Of a stretch of DNA of 32,576 bases, positions 9,366 to 19,010 are shown piece by piece (the first letter of the stretch is position 1; each line of letters begins with the position of its first letter). The stretch spans positions 1 to 32,576 of the forward strand of contig JAOUKH010000013.1 in the NCBI GenBank assembly GCA_029882685.1. The letters are read 5' to 3'. The notes beneath the pieces were generated by a model. It saw only the letters and a program-made list of their open reading frames with translations. It did no database searches and was not told the origin of the DNA. The translations under genes and the position numbers were made by a program. This DNA is from Cyclobacteriaceae bacterium (GTDB lineage Bacteria > Bacteroidota > Bacteroidia > Cytophagales > Cyclobacteriaceae).

Positions 9366-10727
9366 TCAATGCAAATGTATTCCAAAAAACAAACCAGGCC
9401 ACATTTTAACATAACTCGAAATGTTGTTTTTTTCACTTTCTAACCACTTTTCAGAAGATTCATGACCTGAATTAGTGATAAGGATATTATAACTTATGCC
9501 TCCAAATAAATGAAATCCCACTTTTGGATGAAATTTCGTGCCATATCCCACTTTTAACTTTAGCAGTGGGTTAATTTTTTCGTTGGTGCTTTTTCCATAA
9601 TTGTAGTGTAAAATTTCGGCAGTAGTACTTATGAAACGATACTCATTCATGCCTGGTGTCATAGTTATAGGGAAATAAAAATACTCACCTATGGAATAAC
9701 CTGCACTCCAATCGCCAGCATCATTTATAAATTTAGGCGTGTGCCCATATATCAGTCCATTATACCAATACCTCCTTACAGAATGAGGTGTTATATTGCT
9801 GTTTTTTGAATTTCCAAGATTGAGTTGATAATTCAGCACAAATGTTTCATCACCATACACCATCAGATTTCCAAAATCACCTGCGTTAATTAAACCGAAA
9901 GATGTTGCACCTTTAGTGTTTTGCACATTCCCATTCCTGTATAAATTTATTAAGCCAATCATAGCCCCTTGGCTTGTTCCTCCAAGATTCACGAGCCCTA
10001 TTTGGACTCCATTCATTTTTTTAGCTCTATTCACCAATCCTATTTGAACAGCTGTAAAGTCATTATTATTATAGGAATTCTTGCCTTCAATCCTACCTGC
10101 TGAATTGTATATTCCAATTTGTGTGCCTATAAGCAACCCTTCCGTATAATTAAATAGTCCAGCCAACTGCAAACCATCCATTCGTTGTTTTGAAATATTA
10201 TATAACCCAGCAATTTGAACCCCTGTTCCGTATTTAGCCACAGTATTAGCAACACCTGCCACTTGCATCCCCCATAACGCCCCTCCTACTACATTTATAC
10301 CTCCCGAAAATTGACCTCCTCGTACAGTATTACTTACAATATTTATAAAGCCCGCACCTTGAATTCCCTGCAAGTTGTGTTCTACAGCAATTTCTTCTGC
10401 TACAATTTCTCTTTTTGATAGATTAGCGTGAGCATTTCCACCCGTAATGTTCAAAATACCAGCAAACTGAAGCCCCTTTGTTTCCACTTCATTTAAATTG
10501 GAAATTCCAGCGATTTCAAAAAACTGATTTGAAGCAGAGTATCCTGAAAAAACATTTAATGAAAAATAATTGATATACTCTCCAGGATGAAGTCCATTAG
10601 TTCCAAATGAAGGCACAAATGAAAACTGGAACAGTTTCTTTTTGTAAATGATTTTTTTGCTTTTTTGAGCATAAGAGGCGCCAACCAGCAGAATGCATAA
10701 TAAAGTTAAGTTCGAATATTTTAACAT
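9366..10727 (-). CDS. Secreted repeat protein with GxQxAGxxN repeats (LA_2272 surface-repeat-like) and C-terminal barrel-like region
   Basis: Signal peptide; about 11 degenerate 14-16-residue units (GLQFAGILN, GIQGAGFIN, GMQVAGVAN, GVQIAGLYN, GLQLAGLFN, GVQIGLVN, GAMIGLIN). Confidence 0.72.
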   Translation of the reverse strand: MLKYSNLTLLCILLVGASYAQKSKKIIYKKKLFQFSFVPSFGTNGLHPGEYINYFSLNVFSGYSASNQFFEIAGISNLNEVETKGLQFAGILNITGGNAHANLSKREIVAEEIAVEHNLQGIQGAGFINIVSNTVRGGQFSGGINVVGGALWGMQVAGVANTVAKYGTGVQIAGLYNISKQRMDGLQLAGLFNYTEGLLIGTQIGIYNSAGRIEGKNSYNNNDFTAVQIGLVNRAKKMNGVQIGLVNLGGTSQGAMIGLINLYRNGNVQNTKGATSFGLINAGDFGNLMVYGDETFVLNYQLNLGNSKNSNITPHSVRRYWYNGLIYGHTPKFINDAGDWSAGYSIGEYFYFPITMTPGMNEYRFISTTAEILHYNYGKSTNEKINPLLKLKVGYGTKFHPKVGFHLFGGISYNILITNSGHESSEKWLESEKNNISSYVKMWPGLFFGIHLH

Positions 10728-10829
10728 GGTTATTTAAAGTACATAGCACACGATAATAGACAAAACGTTTATTATCAACAACATGTATTCGTTCAGCCTC
10801 TTTTTTTACCGACAAAGCACATTTTTCCT

Positions 10830-10837
10830 TATGTTTG
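10830..10837 (+). promoter_or_regulatory. Bacteroidetes -7 element upstream of the TauE/SafE gene
   Basis: TATGTTTG matches TAnnTTTG, ending 4 nt before the ATG at 10842. Confidence 0.45.
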
Positions 10838-10841
10838 CGCC

Positions 10842-11591
10842 ATGCAATATTATGAATATGCTTTAATAATAGGAGTAGGGATATTAGCTGGTTTTATAAA
10901 TGTAATAGCAGGAGGTGGGTCATTAATTAGTTTGCCCATTTTAATATTTCTTGGTCTACCTTCAGTAATAGCCAATGCCACCAATCGTGTAGCTATATTT
11001 TTTCAAAATGTTTTTGCTGTAGCAGGATTTCGATCTAAAGGTGTTTCTCCACTCCCATATGGTACTTATTTGTCATTAGCAGCTATTCCAGGCTCTATGG
11101 TTGGGGCATTTGCATCTACTAAATTAGAAGATGCAGTCTTTAACAAGGTTATTGCTGTTATTATGATTGCAGTAATTTTTGTTACAGTACTTTCTCCGAA
11201 AATTTCATCAAATAGTGAAGAACGGATGGGGTTTAAACATCAACTCATTGGCACTGTTGTTTTCTTTTTTGTAGGAATGTATGGTGGGTTTATTCAAGCA
11301 GGTATAGGGTTTATAATTATCGCCTCATTAGTAAATATCAATCATCTCTCTCTAGTAAAAACTAATGCCATAAAGGTATTTGTGGCATTAGTTTACACCG
11401 CAGCAGCTTTAGGTGTATTTATATGGAAAGGAATGATAAATTGGGAATATGGGCTTTCTTTGGCAGTAGGAAATGCGACTGGTGCATGGGTCGCTAGTCG
11501 ATGGTCAGTTAAAGCTGGAGATAAATGGATAAAAAGAATATTAGTAATTGCAGTTACAGCATTAGCAATTAAATTGTGGTTTTATTCTTGA
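10842..11591 (+). CDS. TauE/SafE (TSUP) family permease
   Basis: Polytopic; GVGILAGFINVIAGGGSLISLPILIFLGLPSVIANATNRVAI and GMYGGFIQAGIGFIIIASLV. Confidence 0.9.
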   Translation: MQYYEYALIIGVGILAGFINVIAGGGSLISLPILIFLGLPSVIANATNRVAIFFQNVFAVAGFRSKGVSPLPYGTYLSLAAIPGSMVGAFASTKLEDAVFNKVIAVIMIAVIFVTVLSPKISSNSEERMGFKHQLIGTVVFFFVGMYGGFIQAGIGFIIIASLVNINHLSLVKTNAIKVFVALVYTAAALGVFIWKGMINWEYGLSLAVGNATGAWVASRWSVKAGDKWIKRILVIAVTALAIKLWFYS

Positions 11592-11621
11592 TATGTAAAA
11601 AATGAAAAAATATTGAATATC

Positions 11622-12758
11622 ATGATCAGAAAATGTTGTATTTCGTCTACCTACATATTAACATTAGTTCATTTTCTTTTGTCTTTTATTTCTTTTGCCC
11701 AAACTGACACTTCAAGAGTGTCCTTCACTTTTATAGGAGATGTTATGGGTCACGATACCCAAATTCGATCTGCCTATCAGAAACAAACAAATGACTTTGA
11801 CTATAACTCGGTTTTTCAATATTTAAAACCTCAAATGAGTGCTGCCGATTTCACCATAGCAAATTTAGAAGTAACACTTGGCATAAAACCTTATAAAGGC
11901 TATCCAAGTTTTAGTTCACCTGCTGCATTGGCAAGTGGACTTCAGAATGCTGGTGTAGATGCTTTGGTAACTGCAAACAATCATAGTTGTGATAGGGGAA
12001 AATCTGGTATTATTACTACCCTTGATATTTTAGACAACTTAGAAATTCAACATACTGGTACTTTTAGAAATTCTAATGAAAAAGAAGAATCTCCCCTATT
12101 AATATTAGAAAAGGATGGCATTCGTGTTGCACTACTTAACTATACTTATGGTACAAATGGAATACCTGTACCCTCTCCTACCATCGTAAACCTTATCGAT
12201 AAAACAAAAATTGAAGAAGATATCATAAGGGCTAAAAAATCTTATGTAGATAAAATTATTTTATTTGTACACTGGGGGTTAGAATATCAAAGCAACCCGA
12301 GCAAAGAGCAACAATCACTTTATCAATATTGTATAGAAAAAGGAGCTGATATAATTATCGGTTCTCACCCACATGTATTGCAAAGAATCGAAAAGCATGA
12401 CAATCGTTTTGTGGCTTATTCCTTAGGTAATTTTGTGTCAAATCAAAGAAAACGATATACAGATGGAGGTACATTACTTCATTTTGAGATCGCCAAATTA
12501 GGTGATAAATCTTGGGTGGAAAACCCCAATTATCAACTCACATGGGTTTACACACCAAATGAGAAAGGAAGAAAGGAGTTTTATGTATTACCTGCTTCAA
12601 AATATGAGCAAGAGTATGATTTTTTTGTAGGAATGCAAGATTATGAAGCCATGATGTTGTTCTTAAATGACACTCGCAAATTATATGATGCCCAAAATAT
12701 TAATGTCCCTGAAAAATATTATAACTCAAAAACTAAAGCTTGGGAAGTTCGAAAATAA
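11622..12758 (+). CDS. CapA-family (poly-gamma-glutamate synthesis-like) metallophosphatase
   Basis: Signal peptide from ATG 11622 (track start 11613 is TTG); FTFIGDVMGHD, FTIANLEVTLG, VTANNHSCDRG, LFVHWGLEYQSNPSKEQQ, IIIGSHPHVLQRIE, YSLGNFVSNQ. Confidence 0.92.
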   Translation: MIRKCCISSTYILTLVHFLLSFISFAQTDTSRVSFTFIGDVMGHDTQIRSAYQKQTNDFDYNSVFQYLKPQMSAADFTIANLEVTLGIKPYKGYPSFSSPAALASGLQNAGVDALVTANNHSCDRGKSGIITTLDILDNLEIQHTGTFRNSNEKEESPLLILEKDGIRVALLNYTYGTNGIPVPSPTIVNLIDKTKIEEDIIRAKKSYVDKIILFVHWGLEYQSNPSKEQQSLYQYCIEKGADIIIGSHPHVLQRIEKHDNRFVAYSLGNFVSNQRKRYTDGGTLLHFEIAKLGDKSWVENPNYQLTWVYTPNEKGRKEFYVLPASKYEQEYDFFVGMQDYEAMMLFLNDTRKLYDAQNINVPEKYYNSKTKAWEVRK

Positions 12759-12803
12759 TATTATTATTAATTATAAATTAACTCACCTAAATAACTAAAC
12801 AGC

Positions 12804-13181
12804 ATGTTAAAAATATCACTAATTATAGGTGCTGGGGGGTTTCTGGGAAGTATTTCTAGGTACTGGTTATCGTTATATGTCGATAAAAATTTCTTTGGTG
12901 CATATCCTTTTGGCACTTTTTCAGTAAACCTAATAGGGTGTTTTTTACTAGGGTTAATTTATGCTGTTGCCGATAAAGAACAGATATTGAGTCATGAAAT
13001 GCGTTTTTTCTTAGCCACAGGATTTTGTGGTAGCTTCACCACCTTCTCTACCTTTTCTTACGAAAACCAAATATTGTATCAAGAAGGCGAATGGGGTACA
13101 TTAACTGCCTACATAACTTTAAGTATTGTGATTGGTTTACTGGCTACTTTTGGAGGTGTAGCTTTAGGAAAGCTATATTAA
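12804..13181 (+). CDS. crcB: Fluoride efflux transporter CrcB/Fluc
   Basis: GAGGFLGSISRYWLS, FPFGTFSVNLIGCFLLGLIYA-type segment (YPFGTFSVNLIG), GFCGSFTTFSTFSYE; 125 aa, four hydrophobic segments. Confidence 0.95.
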   Translation: MLKISLIIGAGGFLGSISRYWLSLYVDKNFFGAYPFGTFSVNLIGCFLLGLIYAVADKEQILSHEMRFFLATGFCGSFTTFSTFSYENQILYQEGEWGTLTAYITLSIVIGLLATFGGVALGKLY

Positions 13182-14263
13182 GCCATTTTCATGTTTCCAA
13201 ACTGTTTCAGCATTCTTAAATGTGAAACAACTGCCTTCCACATTTTAGGCTGATGATAGTAAGGTAATCCAAATTCCTGTGCGGTTTCTTTCACAATTTT
13301 AGAAATTTTAGTGTAATGCACATGGCAGATAGTCGGAAAAAGATGATGTTCTATCTGGAAATTTAGTCCTCCAGCAAACCAAGTTACTAAAGGGCTTTTC
13401 ATAGCAAAATTAGCTGTAGTCTTTAATTGATGTACTGCTCTACTGCCTTCAATCATATCCGTTTTATGTGCATCATGATGTTCAGGACCTTCAACTACAT
13501 GCGCCAATTGAAAAATTGTGGTAATAACCAAACCACCAACCATATGCATTAAAACAAAACCTGTGATTACTACCCACCAAGGTAACCCTATCATTATCGG
13601 AAGTGCAATTATATAAAAAAGCAAGACAATTTTTGTGATTATAGTAACGGGTATATTTAACATAGATTCTCTAGTTTCTTTTGGTGTCAGGTTACTATTT
13701 TTGTACACCTTTAATTGCTTAATATCCTTGATAAAAAACCAACTGATTGTAGAAAAACAGTACAAAATAGGTGCATATATATGCTGATAACGATGATAAC
13801 TCTTAAGCTTTCCATGTGGAGACAAGCGAATAAAAGGCTTATCATGGATATCCTCATCTAACCCGTAAACATTTGTAAAAGTATGGTGAAGTACATTATG
13901 TTGTATTTTCCAATTGTATGCACTAAAACCCATTATATTCATAGAGAACCCAAATAGTTTATTAACCCACTTTTTGTTAGAAAAAGCCTCGTGATTAGAA
14001 TCATGCATAATTGATAATCCAATACCAGAGATACCAAAACCCATTATTGCGTACATCACAAACATTGCCCATATAGGAAGAATGTTTAATAACAGCATTA
14101 CATAAGGGACAAAATAAAGCATTAACATTACTGCAGTTTTTACATACATATGTAGATTTCCTGCTTTAGAAATACCTCTATCCTTAAAGTACTGGTTAAC
14201 TCTTTTATGAATTATTTTTGAAAAATCTTTTGGCTCTTTATTCGAGAATTTAACTTTCTTCAT
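13178..14263 (-). CDS. Membrane fatty acid desaturase (front-end/acyl-CoA desaturase-like)
   Basis: Three His boxes: HDSNHEAF, HNVLHHTF, QIEHHLFP. Start at MKKVKFSN (14263) preferred over 14302. Confidence 0.9.
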   Translation of the reverse strand: MKKVKFSNKEPKDFSKIIHKRVNQYFKDRGISKAGNLHMYVKTAVMLMLYFVPYVMLLLNILPIWAMFVMYAIMGFGISGIGLSIMHDSNHEAFSNKKWVNKLFGFSMNIMGFSAYNWKIQHNVLHHTFTNVYGLDEDIHDKPFIRLSPHGKLKSYHRYQHIYAPILYCFSTISWFFIKDIKQLKVYKNSNLTPKETRESMLNIPVTIITKIVLLFYIIALPIMIGLPWWVVITGFVLMHMVGGLVITTIFQLAHVVEGPEHHDAHKTDMIEGSRAVHQLKTTANFAMKSPLVTWFAGGLNFQIEHHLFPTICHVHYTKISKIVKETAQEFGLPYYHQPKMWKAVVSHLRMLKQFGNMKMA

Positions 14264-14317
14264 AATGCTTTTGATTTCTGCTTTTGCAATAAACTTGTGC
14301 AAAGGTCGTCATTTTTT

Positions 14318-14995
14318 TTATTTATTGTACTTTTTCGTGCTTACATTACGAATAAAGTTAGTCCATTCAATTGGATTTAGAAAATTATTGGGTGGGACAA
14401 TGCCCGTCATATCATACAATTGATTGTTATGATACATATTATAATAGTATTTATTTCGCTCAAATTCTTCTTTAGAAATTCGTTTGATTTTACGTTTTCC
14501 TTCTAATGCTATATCTTCCAAATTACGCTTTGGTTCAGCATTTAAAAAAGCATTCTTAAGGTGTTCATACTCTGGCCAAGGAAAAATCACTACTTCTTCC
14601 AGCATAATTGTTTCTTTTCGCATAAGTTGAATTAATGAATAGCTATCTCCATTTAAAGTTTCAGGCATAATAAAATAAGCATCAAAATAGCCTATGCTAG
14701 AAAATTGAAGTGTGTCGCCCTCACTTGCCAAAAAGCTAAAATGACCTGAATTATTCGATACAGTCCCAAAAAAAGTATCTTTTAAAAGGATATTAACATA
14801 GGGAACAGCACTTATACTATCGGCATCCATTACAACACCACTTATAGTTATTGATTTTTTTTGAGCAACCACACCAAAAACAGTGAAGTTCAATACAACT
14901 ATGATCAGAACTTGTTTGCAAATATTAAATATAGAAAGAGAAAATATACATCTTCCTTGAAAGTCATTAAAATTTTTTCTCTCTCTTTTTTTCAT
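14318..14995 (-). CDS. Secreted protein with CarboxypepD_reg-like (DUF4480-type) domain
   Basis: ITISGVVMDADSISAVPYVNILLKDTFFGTVSNNSGHFSFLASEGDTLQFSSIGY; hydrophobic N-terminal segment. Confidence 0.78.
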   Translation of the reverse strand: MKKRERKNFNDFQGRCIFSLSIFNICKQVLIIVVLNFTVFGVVAQKKSITISGVVMDADSISAVPYVNILLKDTFFGTVSNNSGHFSFLASEGDTLQFSSIGYFDAYFIMPETLNGDSYSLIQLMRKETIMLEEVVIFPWPEYEHLKNAFLNAEPKRNLEDIALEGKRKIKRISKEEFERNKYYYNMYHNNQLYDMTGIVPPNNFLNPIEWTNFIRNVSTKKYNK

Positions 14996-15004
14996 TTCAA
15001 TTTG

Positions 15005-16054
15005 TTATTTATGATTCCAATCATACTGATCTAATGATTCCAAACATGCTTTTAATAAATTAATACTTCCATCAATGTCATCTTTATGCGCCATTTCTAT
15101 TACCTGATGCAAATGCCTTGTTGGAATGGAAATAGCACCCGAAATAGCACCATCCTTTCCCATTCTTTGAATACCTGCAGTGTCTGTTCCTCCTGCTGTT
15201 AGTATTTCATTCTGCCATTTTATATTTTTCTCCTTAGCAATTTTTTTCATGTAATCCACCATCCTATAATCACAGATCGTCATTGCATCCAAAATTTTTA
15301 TTGCAGTTCCTTCTCCTAATTTCGTTACCATTTCATGTGGTTGTGCTCCAGGTAAGTCAAATGCTATAGTAGTATCTAACCCAAAACCAAAATCAGGATT
15401 AATTTTATGAGCTGCTACATTTGCACCTCTTATTCCTACTTCTTCCTGCACAGTAAACACACCATATATATCATAAGGAACATCTTTTAGCACCCTTAAA
15501 GTTTCAATAAGTACAAAAACCGAAACACGATTATCAATAGATTTACAGTTTACACAATCACCCATTTCAATAAGTTCTCGTTCTCTAGTTATTGGGTCAC
15601 CTATGCTAATGTATTTTTCCACCTCTTCCTTTTTCATTCCCATGTCCAAATAGTAATCTGTGGTTTTAGGCATTTTAGCCCTTTCCTCAGGAGACATCAC
15701 ATGTATAGGTTTGGTTCCCATCACTCCTATCATGTCTTTCTTACCATGAACAATAACACGTTGAGCAGTTAGCGTTTTAGGATCGAAGCCTCCTAATGTA
15801 GTAAACCTTACAAATCCATTATCATCAATATGGGTAACAATAAATCCAATTTCATCCATATGTGCACCAATCATAGCTTTTAGGGAACTATCTTTCCCCT
15901 TTTTAATAGCGATAACATTCCCCATATTATCAACCTCCAATTCATCAACAAGTGACCGTACTTCATCAATGATAAGATTTCTGATACGGCTTTCATATCC
16001 TGGCACTCCAGCCTCTTCACATATAGATTTTAATAATTTTACGTTAATACTCAT
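15005..16054 (-). CDS. M42 family metallopeptidase (glutamyl aminopeptidase/endoglucanase-like)
   Basis: GVPGYESRIRNLI, IGAHMDEIGFIVTHID, CKSIDNRVSVFVLIETLR, VFTVQEEVGIRGANVAA, TAGGTDTAGIQ. Confidence 0.93.
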   Translation of the reverse strand: MSINVKLLKSICEEAGVPGYESRIRNLIIDEVRSLVDELEVDNMGNVIAIKKGKDSSLKAMIGAHMDEIGFIVTHIDDNGFVRFTTLGGFDPKTLTAQRVIVHGKKDMIGVMGTKPIHVMSPEERAKMPKTTDYYLDMGMKKEEVEKYISIGDPITRERELIEMGDCVNCKSIDNRVSVFVLIETLRVLKDVPYDIYGVFTVQEEVGIRGANVAAHKINPDFGFGLDTTIAFDLPGAQPHEMVTKLGEGTAIKILDAMTICDYRMVDYMKKIAKEKNIKWQNEILTAGGTDTAGIQRMGKDGAISGAISIPTRHLHQVIEMAHKDDIDGSINLLKACLESLDQYDWNHK

Positions 16055-16212
16055 GTGTGTTCTCCTTAATTAAGTTAGTAGTGTTTTAAATATTTTATGT
16101 TTTATAACCCATCAAATATAACCATTCATTATCCGAACTTAAAAACATTATAACCATGTAGTATTTACTTTACCAAATGCACTCCTTACTTTCGCATACT
16201 TTTTATACAACC

Positions 16213-18555
16213 ATGTACAATATTATTAACCGAAATAAAGACGCCCCTACCCAACCCTTTAAGAAGAAATTATTAACTCTATTTATTAAGGTATATTTTC
16301 TTACCGTCCTGTTTATAGTACTTTTTATTTTTAGCGTAAAAATGGGCTTTTATGGTAAACTACCTTCTGTAGAAGAGTTAAAATCTATTCAAAACATGGA
16401 AGCCAGTAAAGTTTATAGTACAGATGGTGAATTACTAGGAAAATACTATTTACAAGATAGATCCGCCATTGCCTATGAGGACATATCAAAAAACATTATT
16501 AACGCCCTCGTGGCAACAGAAGATGCTCGATTTTTTGAACATAATGGGGTTGACTACAGGAGTCTTGTTCGTGTGATAATAAAAACAGCTATTCTTCAAG
16601 ACCGTGGTGGTGGTGGCGGAAGTACAATTACTCAACAGTTGGTGAAAAATATATATGGAAGGAGGCAATACAAACATTTTTCCATTCCAATTACCAAAAT
16701 CAAAGAAATATTAATCGCACGTAGATTTGAAGAAGCATATAGTAAAGAAGATATTATCACTCTATACCTCAATACTGTCCCTTTTGGGGACAACGCTTTT
16801 GGTATTGAAAGTGCAGCAAATCGTTTTTTTAGTACCAATGCAAAAAATCTTACTGTTCCACAATCTGCTGTATTAGTAGGTATGCTCAAAGCAAATTATT
16901 CGTACAATCCAAGATTATTTCCAGACAAAGCGCGTTTTCGAAGAAATGTAGTCATTAATCAAATGATGAAATACGAGTATCTTGCCAAAGAAGAAGCTAC
17001 AGAATACAAAAATGAATTACTTGCCTTGAAATATAAAAAAGTTTCTCATCAGGAAGGTATTGCCACCTATTTTAGAGAACAAGTAAGACAACGTGCTTTA
17101 AAATGGTGTGCAGCGAATACAAAAGCAAATGGTTCACAATACAATCTCTATACTGATGGACTAATAATACATACTACCCTTGATGCAAGGATGCAACGTC
17201 ATGCTGAAAAAGCCATGAAAACCCATATGACCAATCTACAAAAGGTTTTCGATAGCCACATTAAAACAAAAGAACCATGGAGGACAAATAAAAACATCCT
17301 TGAAAGTGCTATGCGACAATCACAGAGATATGAAAAAATAAAAAATGAGGGTGCAACTGAGGAGGAAATAAATCAAGTGTTTAACACAAAAGTATCCATG
17401 GATATTTTTACCTGGCAAGGAGAAAAAGAAGTTCAGATTACACCCATGGATTCCATAAAACATTATTTATCTTTTTTAAACACAGGTTTTATGGCTCTAG
17501 ATCCCAAAACTGGACAAATAAAAGTATGGATAGGAGGAATCAATTTTAAATACTTTCAATACGACCATGTAAACTACACTACAAAACGTCAGGTAGGTTC
17601 TACTTTTAAACCAATTGTATATGCTGCTGCAATAGAAAAAGGTATAGCACCTTGCGACTATATCTCTGCCCAAAAAACAACGTATGAAAATTTCGATAAT
17701 TGGACACCTTCGAATGGAGAGGATAATTACAATATGAAGTACTCCATGAAAGGTGCTCTTTCAAAGTCTGTAAATACTGTGGCTGTAAACTTAATTGATA
17801 AAACAGGAATAAACAACGTTATACAATTAGCTGCGAAAATGGGAGTTGAAAGCGATTTACCATCAGTACCTTCATTAGCATTAGGCACTGCCAATGTTTC
17901 TGTATCTGAATTAGCGACTGTTTATAGCACTTTTATAAATCATGGCGCACCAATACAGCCTTACACCATTGTAGCCATAGAAAATAAAGAAGGTGAAATA
18001 GTTTATGAAAATGGTTTTAAACCTAAAGAACAGGTTCTACGTGAAGAAACTTGCGATTTAATGATTAACATGATGAAAAGTGTGGTTAACCATGGTACTG
18101 CATCTCGAATAAGATGGAAGTATGGACTAAAAAATGACTTAATTGGTAAAACAGGTACGACACAAGGCAATACTGATGGATGGTTTGCCTCTGCCACACC
18201 TCATCTTGTAATGATAAGCTGGGTAGGTGCTGACAACCCTAATTATAAATTTAGAACCACCAATTTAGGACAGGGTGCAAATATGGCTTTGCCCATCACA
18301 GCATTATTCCTTAAAAATATAAATAATGATCCAGAATTAAGTTTTGTTACCAAAGCTAAATTTCCATTACTATTAGACTCACTAGCTGAACAAATGGACT
18401 GTATCCCCGAAATGGATGATGCCACTTTTATGGAAAAGATATTCAGGAAAAAAGATAAAGTAATTACCAAAGACTTTGGTGACAGCCTTGAAATCGAAAA
18501 GAAAAATTTTGGTGATCGAATCAAAGGCTTATTTAAGAAAAAGAAGAAAAATTAA
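16213..18555 (+). CDS. Penicillin-binding protein 1A (transglycosylase/transpeptidase)
   Basis: GT51 motif ATEDARFFEHNGVD and GGGGSTITQQLVKNIY; transpeptidase motifs STFKP, SVN, KTGTT. ATG 16213 preferred to 16177 because a TACTTTCG -7-like box lies at 16188-16195. Confidence 0.95.
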   Translation: MYNIINRNKDAPTQPFKKKLLTLFIKVYFLTVLFIVLFIFSVKMGFYGKLPSVEELKSIQNMEASKVYSTDGELLGKYYLQDRSAIAYEDISKNIINALVATEDARFFEHNGVDYRSLVRVIIKTAILQDRGGGGGSTITQQLVKNIYGRRQYKHFSIPITKIKEILIARRFEEAYSKEDIITLYLNTVPFGDNAFGIESAANRFFSTNAKNLTVPQSAVLVGMLKANYSYNPRLFPDKARFRRNVVINQMMKYEYLAKEEATEYKNELLALKYKKVSHQEGIATYFREQVRQRALKWCAANTKANGSQYNLYTDGLIIHTTLDARMQRHAEKAMKTHMTNLQKVFDSHIKTKEPWRTNKNILESAMRQSQRYEKIKNEGATEEEINQVFNTKVSMDIFTWQGEKEVQITPMDSIKHYLSFLNTGFMALDPKTGQIKVWIGGINFKYFQYDHVNYTTKRQVGSTFKPIVYAAAIEKGIAPCDYISAQKTTYENFDNWTPSNGEDNYNMKYSMKGALSKSVNTVAVNLIDKTGINNVIQLAAKMGVESDLPSVPSLALGTANVSVSELATVYSTFINHGAPIQPYTIVAIENKEGEIVYENGFKPKEQVLREETCDLMINMMKSVVNHGTASRIRWKYGLKNDLIGKTGTTQGNTDGWFASATPHLVMISWVGADNPNYKFRTTNLGQGANMALPITALFLKNINNDPELSFVTKAKFPLLLDSLAEQMDCIPEMDDATFMEKIFRKKDKVITKDFGDSLEIEKKNFGDRIKGLFKKKKKN

Positions 18556-18556
18556 G

Positions 18557-18640
18557 TGCGCACGAGAGGAGTCGAACCTCCACGACCTTGCGGTCACCAG
18601 CCCCTCAAGCTGGCGCGTCTACCAATTCCGCCACGTGCGC
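18557..18640 (-). tRNA. tRNA-Leu (anticodon GAG)
   Basis: Minus strand GCGCACGTGGCGGAATTGGTAGACGCGCCAGCTTGAGGGGCTGG...GGTTCGACTCCTCTCGTGCGCA; 7-bp acceptor stem; anticodon loop TTGAGGG; long variable arm. Confidence 0.96.
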
Positions 18641-18669
18641 ATAAATATTTTCGTGTGCTAGTAGGTCGG

Positions 18670-18700
18670 CAAAACTAAATCTAAATTATTAATTAACCAA
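18670..18700 (-). promoter_or_regulatory. Bacteroidetes-type promoter for tRNA-Leu
   Basis: Minus strand TTG-N20-TAGTTTTG, matching TTG-(~19)-TAnnTTTG, 30 bp upstream of the tRNA. Confidence 0.6.
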
Positions 18701-18921
18701 CCCTTTTTAAACTACAAATGGCATTGGGTTACGGCAAGTTTACTGAAGTAATAAAATTGAATTTTACGGAAAGTTAAATAGTGTCCTACACTATGTTCTT
18801 TTCTGGTTATAATAATGCGCAGTATAAAAAAAAGGAATAAAGAATAGAGACATCAAGGCAAAATAGAATAACATAATATACTGCTGTTTTTTTACCTTTC
18901 AAAGGTGCAGACATTATGCAT

Positions 18922-18950
18922 CGTTTTTCATTTAAAAAAAATGAAAAACG
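18922..18950 (-). terminator. Hairpin downstream of the amidohydrolase gene
   Basis: 12-bp inverted repeat cgtttttcattt / aaatgaaaaacg with A-only loop; 60 bp beyond the stop at 19011. Confidence 0.45.
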
Positions 18951-19010
18951 CACAATGTAATATTTATTCTACTTTTTGATGTTTCCTATATCTAAAAAGA
19001 TATCTACATA

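Noticed and set aside
9142-9414. 90-aa plus-strand ORF between hutI and the repeat protein
   Set aside because: Overlaps the hutI 5' end and the repeat-protein 3' end, no family resemblance, no clear start signals.
12759-12803. Fluoride riboswitch before crcB
   Set aside because: Only 45 bp of very AT-rich sequence; no conserved riboswitch core recognised.
18476-18661. 61-aa plus-strand ORF reading through the tRNA
   Set aside because: Translates the reverse complement of tRNA-Leu (typical CAREESNLHDLAVTSPSSWRVYQFRH artefact).
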